From NCBI GenBank assembly GCA_947474875.1, contig CANJKY010000077.1:1-9434 (forward strand): DNA of 9,434 bases. Direction: 5' to 3'. Origin of the DNA: Gemmataceae bacterium. Its GTDB lineage: Bacteria > Planctomycetota > Planctomycetia > Gemmatales > Gemmataceae. The stretch's first letter is position 1, and the number at the start of each line of letters is the position of its first letter. The notes beneath the pieces were generated by a model that was given only the letters and a program-made list of their open reading frames with translations, made no database searches and was not told where the DNA came from. The position numbers and the translations under genes are program-made. Positions 5,416-9,434 of the stretch are shown here, in pieces.

Positions 5416-6095
5416 GCCGCGTTCTTCTGGAAGTGTGCGTCGAGACGGTGGCCGACGCCGTCGCCGCCGAGCGGGGCGGGGCGGACCGGCTCGAACTATG
5501 TTCCGCCCTGGACCTGGGCGGGCTGACGCCCACGCTCGGGATGTACTTGGCCGTCCGCGAAGCCGTCCGCTTGCCGCTGCTGGTCATGCTCCGCCCGCGG
5601 CCAGGCGGGTTCGTGTACACGGCCGACGAACTTGAAGTGATGCTCCGCGATCAGGAACTGTTCCGCCCACATCACCCGGACGGGTTCGTATTCGGCCCGC
5701 TTCTGCCAGACGGCCGTGTGGACCGCGAGGCCACCGCCAGGTTGTGGGCCGGGTGCGGCGAAAGCGAATCGGTGTTCCACCGGGCGTTCGACGAGACCCC
5801 GGTACCAGACCGATCGGTGGACGAGTTGGTCGAGCTGAACGTCACCCGCATTCTTACCAGCGGCGGGGCGGAAACGGCGGTAATCGGAGCCGAACGGATC
5901 GCCCGAACGGTGCGGGCTGCGGCCGGGCGGATTCAGGTGCTGGCGTGCGGAAAAGTGAGCGCGGCCACCGCAAGCCACGTGCTGACCGCGACCGGGTGCG
6001 ATCAACTGCACGGGGCGTTCCGCGTGAACGGCCGGACGTCGGAAGGGGCGGTGGCCGCGGCCCGGCGGGTACTCGATCAGCGGGCGGACGTCTGA
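5412..6095 (+). CDS. cutC: CutC-family protein (copper homeostasis family, function uncertain)
   Basis: This cytoplasmic TIM-barrel protein has 227 residues, slightly shorter than E. coli CutC. Family motifs are LEVCVETVADAVAAERGGAD (6-25), RLELCSALDLGGLTPTLG (26-43), VMLRPRPGGFVYT (58-70), DGFVFGPLLPDGRVD (90-104), FHRAFDETP (122-130) and LTSGGAETA (148-156). CutC was named for copper tolerance in E. coli, but a direct copper role is disputed, so the gene name should not be read as function. Residues 177-182 read LACGKV where the family usually has a glycine-rich MPGGGI-like loop, and the tail after His200 (HGAFR) diverges too; activity may be altered. The GTG start overlaps the dipeptidase stop by four bases, so translation is probably coupled. 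Its last 19 bases overlap the convergent phoU tail. Confidence 0.88.
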   Translation: MSRVLLEVCVETVADAVAAERGGADRLELCSALDLGGLTPTLGMYLAVREAVRLPLLVMLRPRPGGFVYTADELEVMLRDQELFRPHHPDGFVFGPLLPDGRVDREATARLWAGCGESESVFHRAFDETPVPDRSVDELVELNVTRILTSGGAETAVIGAERIARTVRAAAGRIQVLACGKVSAATASHVLTATGCDQLHGAFRVNGRTSEGAVAAARRVLDQRADV

Positions 6096-6754
6096 ATCGC
6101 CTCGGGCTTGTGGCGGACGATCTCCCCCTCCACCAGGTAGATCACGTCCTCGGCGATGTTGGTGGCGTGGTCGGCGATCCGCTCCAGGTGCCGCACGGCC
6201 GAGAACAGGGAGATGCCGGCGTCCACCAGATCCGGCGACTTCTTCATCTCGGCAGTCAGCCAGGCGATGATGTGGTCGTTGTCGTCGTCCACCGTGTCGT
6301 CCAGGCGGACGACGGCGCGGGCGGCGGCCACGTCCTGGTGGACGAACGCGTCCAGCGCCTTCCGCACCATGTCGGTGGTGGCGGCGGTCATGTGCGCCAG
6401 CCGTTCCGGTACACTGATGTGCGGGGGCACGGAGAGCATCTCCGCCCGCTCGGCGATGCCCACCGCCAGATCCCCCATCCGCTCGAGGTCCGTGCTGATG
6501 AGCATCACCGCCGCGATCCGTCGCAGGTCCACCGCCACCGGCTGGTGCAGGGCCAGGATCTTCAGGCACTCCTCCTGCACCTCGTTCTCCATCAGGTCGA
6601 TGTCGGTGTCCCCGTCCGTCACCCGCTTGGCGGCGTCCGGGTCGCGGTCGCGGAGGGCGCGGATGGACGAGTAGATGGCCCCCTCCACGTGCCCGGCCAT
6701 CTTCAGCACCAGCCCCTGGAGCTTCTCCAAGTCTCGCTGCATGTGTTTGGCCAC
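6077..6754 (-). CDS. phoU: Phosphate-specific transport system accessory protein PhoU
   Basis: PhoU is a cytoplasmic regulator that links the Pst phosphate transporter to the PhoR/PhoB two-component system and keeps the regulon off when phosphate is plentiful. The two repeated three-helix bundles are clear. The metal-cluster signatures are LERMGDLAVGIAERA in the first half and LERIADHATNIAEDVIY in the second. I prefer the GTG at 6754 because it gives an N-terminus of the type M-x-K-H-x-Q-R-D-L (here MAKHMQRDLEKL), common in PhoU, with GAGG ten bases upstream once its downstream T is ignored, and 225 residues. A GTG at 6799 (240 residues) and the ATG at 6742 (221 residues) are alternatives. 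No pst or phoBR gene is in the window, so it stands alone here. It is divergent from the kinase gene and overlaps the cutC tail. Confidence 0.95.
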   Translation of the reverse strand: MAKHMQRDLEKLQGLVLKMAGHVEGAIYSSIRALRDRDPDAAKRVTDGDTDIDLMENEVQEECLKILALHQPVAVDLRRIAAVMLISTDLERMGDLAVGIAERAEMLSVPPHISVPERLAHMTAATTDMVRKALDAFVHQDVAAARAVVRLDDTVDDDNDHIIAWLTAEMKKSPDLVDAGISLFSAVRHLERIADHATNIAEDVIYLVEGEIVRHKPEAIQTSAR

Positions 6755-6841
6755 GGCTCGCGTACCTCGCAGGCGGTCGGGTCGGTTGAAGTATGGCACA
6801 CCCCGTCATCCAATAATACACGAACTCCCCGGCGGCGCAAG
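6755..6841. promoter_or_regulatory. AT-rich divergent promoter region between phoU and the kinase gene
   Basis: A short AT-rich island (CAATAATACA, 6811-6820) stands out in very G+C-rich surroundings. On the minus strand TATTAT (6818-6813) with TTGCGC (6840-6835) 16 bases upstream could be the phoU promoter. Transcription would then start very close to the GTG at 6799, favouring the downstream phoU start. On the plus strand TAATAC (6814-6819) could be the -10 of the kinase promoter, giving a short leader; I see no good -35 for it. The two promoters would overlap, so they may interfere. Confidence 0.4.
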
Positions 6842-8032
6842 ATGACCCGCGGACCGACCACCCCCGAACAATTCTGGGCGCTGACCGTCCGGGCCGGGTT
6901 GTCGGCCGCCGCGGACGTTCGCCCCGACGCGGGTACGGCGGACGAGTTGGCCGAACGGCTGGTCGAAGCCGGTCGACTGACCCGGTTCCAGGCGGAGAAA
7001 CTGCTCGCCGGGCGGTGGCAGGGGCTGGTGAACGGCCCGTACCGGCTGATGACCCCGATCGGCCGCGGCGGCACCGGCATCGTGTACCTGGCCCGCGACG
7101 ACCGCCGGTCGAGCGGCGGACGGACCTCCCGGCTGGTGGCGCTGAAGGTGCTGTCCCCGCAGCGGGCGGCGAGCGAACCACGGACGCTCACCCGGTTCCG
7201 CCGGGAGATGGACATTGGCCGGGCCATTCCCGAACACCCCGGCCTGACTGCCACGCGGGACGCCGGCGAGGCCGGCGGCATCCACTACCTGGCGATGGAG
7301 TACGTGCCCGGGCGGACCGCCCGGCAGGTGGTGGCAGCCGATGGTCCGATGGTCGTGCCGGCGGCGGCGCGGGCGTTCGCCGACGTGGCCGCCGGCTTGC
7401 ACGCCGCCCACCAGGCCGGGTTCGTCCACCGCGACACCAAGCCGGCGAACGTGGTGGTCATGCCGTCCGGCCGGGCGAAACTGCTCGACTTCGGGTTCGC
7501 CCTCCGCCGCGGGGAGAAGCCGCCGGCCGACCCGTCCGTGCTGGGCGGGAAGGGGTACACGCTCGGCACGCTCGACTACCTGCCGCCGGAGCAGGCGTCG
7601 AACGCGGTGGCGGTCGGGGCGGAGACGGACGTGTACTCGGTCGGGTGCAGCCTGTACTTCGTGCTCACCGGCCGCCCGCCACACACGGCCGACACCGCCC
7701 GCGAGAAAATCCGCCTGCATCGCACCACCGACCCGCCCCCGCTCCGCACCCTGAACCCGCAGGTGCCGGCCGAGTTCGCCGCCCTGGTGGGGTGGATGAT
7801 GTCGAGGCGACCCGAGGACCGCCCACAAACCGCCGGCGAGGTGGCGGCGCTGCTGGAGAAATGGGCAGCACCCGCGTTCCCGGTCGCCACCCTGCTCAGT
7901 TACGACGACGCCTGGGAAGCGAACCTCGTCCGTCAGGTCGAGGCCGTGTGGCTCGCACGCCGGGAAACCCACCGCCCGATGCCCGTGGCCCGTCCGGTGT
8001 CAACCGAAGTCGAACCCGGCCCGCGGCCGTAG
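6842..8032 (+). CDS. Serine/threonine protein kinase, soluble, planctomycete type
   Basis: This eukaryotic-like (Hanks-type) kinase has 396 residues. Residues 1-65 form a helical module with LVEAGRLTRFQAEKLLAGR (40-58), seen before many planctomycete kinase domains. The kinase domain follows at about 66-340. It has a glycine loop GRGGTGIVY (74-82), ATP-binding Lys102 (VALKVL), a likely helix-C Glu122, catalytic loop HRDTKPAN (196-203) with Asp198 and Asn203, metal-binding DFG (216-218), the activation-segment end LPPE (247-250), Asp263 of DVYSVG, and Arg327 to pair with Glu250. The HRD+2 residue is Thr instead of the usual Leu, but all catalytic residues are present, so it should be active. 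No membrane helix or sensor domain (PASTA, WD40, TPR) follows; the last 55 residues are proline- and arginine-rich. ATG 6842 lacks a clear Shine-Dalgarno site. The glmM-like gene starts 50 bases downstream. Confidence 0.94.
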   Translation: MTRGPTTPEQFWALTVRAGLSAAADVRPDAGTADELAERLVEAGRLTRFQAEKLLAGRWQGLVNGPYRLMTPIGRGGTGIVYLARDDRRSSGGRTSRLVALKVLSPQRAASEPRTLTRFRREMDIGRAIPEHPGLTATRDAGEAGGIHYLAMEYVPGRTARQVVAADGPMVVPAAARAFADVAAGLHAAHQAGFVHRDTKPANVVVMPSGRAKLLDFGFALRRGEKPPADPSVLGGKGYTLGTLDYLPPEQASNAVAVGAETDVYSVGCSLYFVLTGRPPHTADTAREKIRLHRTTDPPPLRTLNPQVPAEFAALVGWMMSRRPEDRPQTAGEVAALLEKWAAPAFPVATLLSYDDAWEANLVRQVEAVWLARRETHRPMPVARPVSTEVEPGPRP

Positions 8033-8082
8033 ATTGTGAGCTATCTTCGATCGCATCTTCTGCCCCCACCGAGTCCATCTGC

Positions 8083-9423
8083 ATGTCCGACCTGATCGTG
8101 TCCGTGTCCGGTATCCGCGGGATCATTGGCGACAGCCTGACCCCGGAGGCGGCGTGCCGGTTCGCGGCGGCGCTGGGCACCCACCTGAACGGCGGGCGGG
8201 TGGTGGTCGCCCGCGACAGCCGGCCGAGTGGGGAGATGCTCAAGCACGCGGTGCTGGCCGGTCTGTTCAGCGTCGGCTGCACGGCCGACGACATCGGCAT
8301 CGCCCCCACCCCGACGGTCGGGATCGCCGTCCGCACGCTGAACGCCGCCGGGGCCATTCAGATCACCGCTTCGCACAACCCGTCGCCGTGGAACGGGCTG
8401 AAGATGTTCGGCCCGGACGGGGCGGTGCTAGCCGCCGCCGAGGGGCAGCAGGTGCGGATGCTGTTTGACACCGGATCGGTCCGCCGCGTCGGGTGGGACA
8501 AGATGGGGGCGATCCGCATCCCGCCGGACGTGCTCGACGACCACGCTCGGCTGGTGCTGGATCAGGTAAGTGCGTCGGCCATCGGCAGCCGCGGGATCCG
8601 CGTATTCCTGGACGGCAACGGCGGGGCGGGCGGGCCGCTCGGGGTGCGGTTGATGGCCGACCTCGGGTGTGAAGTGGTGCAGCACAACTGCGAGGCGAAC
8701 GGAGTGTTCGTCCACGAGCCGGAGCCGACGCCCGCCCACCTGGTCGATGTGGCCCCGTGGGTGAAGCAGACCGGGTCGGCCGTCGGGTTCGTGCTCGACC
8801 CGGACTCGGACCGGCTGGCCCTGATCGACGAACAGGGGAACTGCGTGAGCGAGGAGTTGACGCTGGCACTGGCGGTGAAGTACCGGCTACGGCAGGCCAC
8901 GGGGCCGGTGGTGGTGAACATGAGCACGAGCCGGGTGATCGAGGATTTGGCGACGGCGGCGGGTTGTCCGTTCCACAGGAGTGCCGTCGGCGAGGCGAAC
9001 GTGGTCAGCCTGATGCGGGAGACGAACGCGGTGATCGGCGGGGAGGGGAACGGCGGGGTGATCGACCCGCGGATCGGCTGGGTCCGCGACCCGTTCATCG
9101 GCATGGCCCTGATCCTCAGCCTGATGGCCGAGGTGAAGAAGCCGGTGTCGCAACTGGTGGCCGAGCTGCCGCGGTACGCCATGCTGAAGACGAAGTTCAC
9201 GGTGCCGAAGGAACGCCTGCCGGCGGCGCTGGCAGCGATGCGGGCGAAGTGGCCGGACGCGACCGAGAACACGCTCGACGGGTTGCGGCTGGACGGCCCG
9301 GACTGGTGGCTGCACGCCCGCGCGAGCAACACCGAGCCGGTGGTGCGGATCATCGCCGAGGCGCCGACCGAGGGGCGGGCGAAGGAACTGTGCGACGAGG
9401 CGGGGAAGATGTTGACTTCGTAG
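8083..9423 (+). CDS. glmM: Phosphoglucosamine mutase / phosphomannomutase family phosphohexomutase
   Basis: This alpha-D-phosphohexomutase has 446 residues, the length of E. coli GlmM. It most likely interconverts glucosamine 6-phosphate and glucosamine 1-phosphate on the way to UDP-GlcNAc. The four active-site loops are present: phosphoserine loop TASHNPSPWNG with Ser97; metal loop DPDSDR (239-244) with Asp239, Asp241 and Asp243; sugar-specificity loop GGEGNGG (319-325); and phosphate-binding loop RASNTEP (413-419). The sugar loop and the RASNTEP loop look like archaeal GlmM/PMM-PGM enzymes more than the E. coli GlmM forms, so phosphomannomutase or phosphoglucomutase activity is possible. 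ATG 8083 has no strong Shine-Dalgarno site. The 50-base gap after the kinase allows co-transcription; no clear promoter is visible in it. Only 11 bases follow the stop before the window ends. Confidence 0.92.
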   Translation: MSDLIVSVSGIRGIIGDSLTPEAACRFAAALGTHLNGGRVVVARDSRPSGEMLKHAVLAGLFSVGCTADDIGIAPTPTVGIAVRTLNAAGAIQITASHNPSPWNGLKMFGPDGAVLAAAEGQQVRMLFDTGSVRRVGWDKMGAIRIPPDVLDDHARLVLDQVSASAIGSRGIRVFLDGNGGAGGPLGVRLMADLGCEVVQHNCEANGVFVHEPEPTPAHLVDVAPWVKQTGSAVGFVLDPDSDRLALIDEQGNCVSEELTLALAVKYRLRQATGPVVVNMSTSRVIEDLATAAGCPFHRSAVGEANVVSLMRETNAVIGGEGNGGVIDPRIGWVRDPFIGMALILSLMAEVKKPVSQLVAELPRYAMLKTKFTVPKERLPAALAAMRAKWPDATENTLDGLRLDGPDWWLHARASNTEPVVRIIAEAPTEGRAKELCDEAGKMLTS

Positions 9424-9434
9424 CCGCGACCCAA

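Noticed and set aside
6405..6423. Third copy of the TACACT hexamer as a promoter
   Set aside because: It lies within phoU coding sequence with no partner element or gene start near it; a six-base match is expected by chance.
5496..7181. 561-residue open frame on the minus strand across cutC, phoU and the kinase start
   Set aside because: It overlaps three recognisable genes and its Pro/Arg/Gly-rich product resembles no family.
8034..8060. Promoter for the GlmM-like gene in the 50-base gap
   Set aside because: TTGTGA and TATCTT are present but at incompatible spacing; no consistent pair could be made.
7015..8082. Apparent upstream extension of the GlmM-like gene through the kinase
   Set aside because: It is the kinase region read in another frame; GlmM similarity starts at MSDLIVSVSGIRG from ATG 8083.

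Overview
The window is G+C-rich throughout, densely coding, and looks like a planctomycete chromosome, most probably of the Gemmata/Gemmataceae group. Three things point there. The Ser/Thr kinase has the N-terminal 'LTRFQAEKLLAGR..GL' module that typically precedes planctomycete kinase domains. There is a C-run/G-run palindromic repeat of a kind I associate with these genomes. Start signals are weak, with GTG starts and few strong Shine-Dalgarno sites. The lineage call is inference from sequence flavour, not from a marker gene.

Layout. Positions 1-855 (minus) hold the N-terminal part of a dicarboxylate/amino acid:cation symporter that runs off the left edge. A 114-base divergent promoter region separates it from pyrB (970-1872, aspartate carbamoyltransferase). 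Next comes a tight co-directional run of five genes: a DUF433 antitoxin-like protein (1913-2161); a DUF5615 PIN-like protein, the candidate toxin (2151-2519); an APC-family amino acid permease (2516-3970); an exported M19 membrane dipeptidase (about 3982-5415); and a CutC-family protein (5412-6095). Junctions are an 11-base overlap, an ATGA overlap, an 11-base gap and a GTGA overlap, so the run looks like one translationally coupled operon. phoU (minus) converges on cutC with a 19-base tail overlap. A short AT-rich divergent promoter region then leads to a Ser/Thr protein kinase (6842-8032) and a GlmM-like phosphohexomutase (8083-9423).

Most notable observation. A 165-base inverted-repeat element (4023-4187) has two perfect 48-base arms, each containing its own 11-bp hairpin. 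It lies inside the 5' end of the dipeptidase gene. Its length is exactly 55 codons and the dipeptidase frame stays open through it. Removing it on paper joins an upstream ATG with a Shine-Dalgarno site and a basic n-region (MPYRQQRSATVR) to the hydrophobic core and AXA-type cleavage site of the signal peptide. This reads as a palindromic repeat inserted in frame into a secretion signal. The repeat also brings its own possible ribosome-binding site and GTG starts.

How the genes may work together. The permease and exported dipeptidase make a plausible peptide and amino acid scavenging pair (inference). The toxin-antitoxin-like pair shares their transcript and its toxin stop codon overlaps the permease start. 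pyrB (pyrimidine synthesis) and GlmM (amino-sugar and cell-envelope precursors) are housekeeping genes. PhoU is found without pst genes. I see no tRNA, rRNA, CRISPR array, transposase gene or intrinsic terminator, and no gene-free stretch longer than 300 bases.
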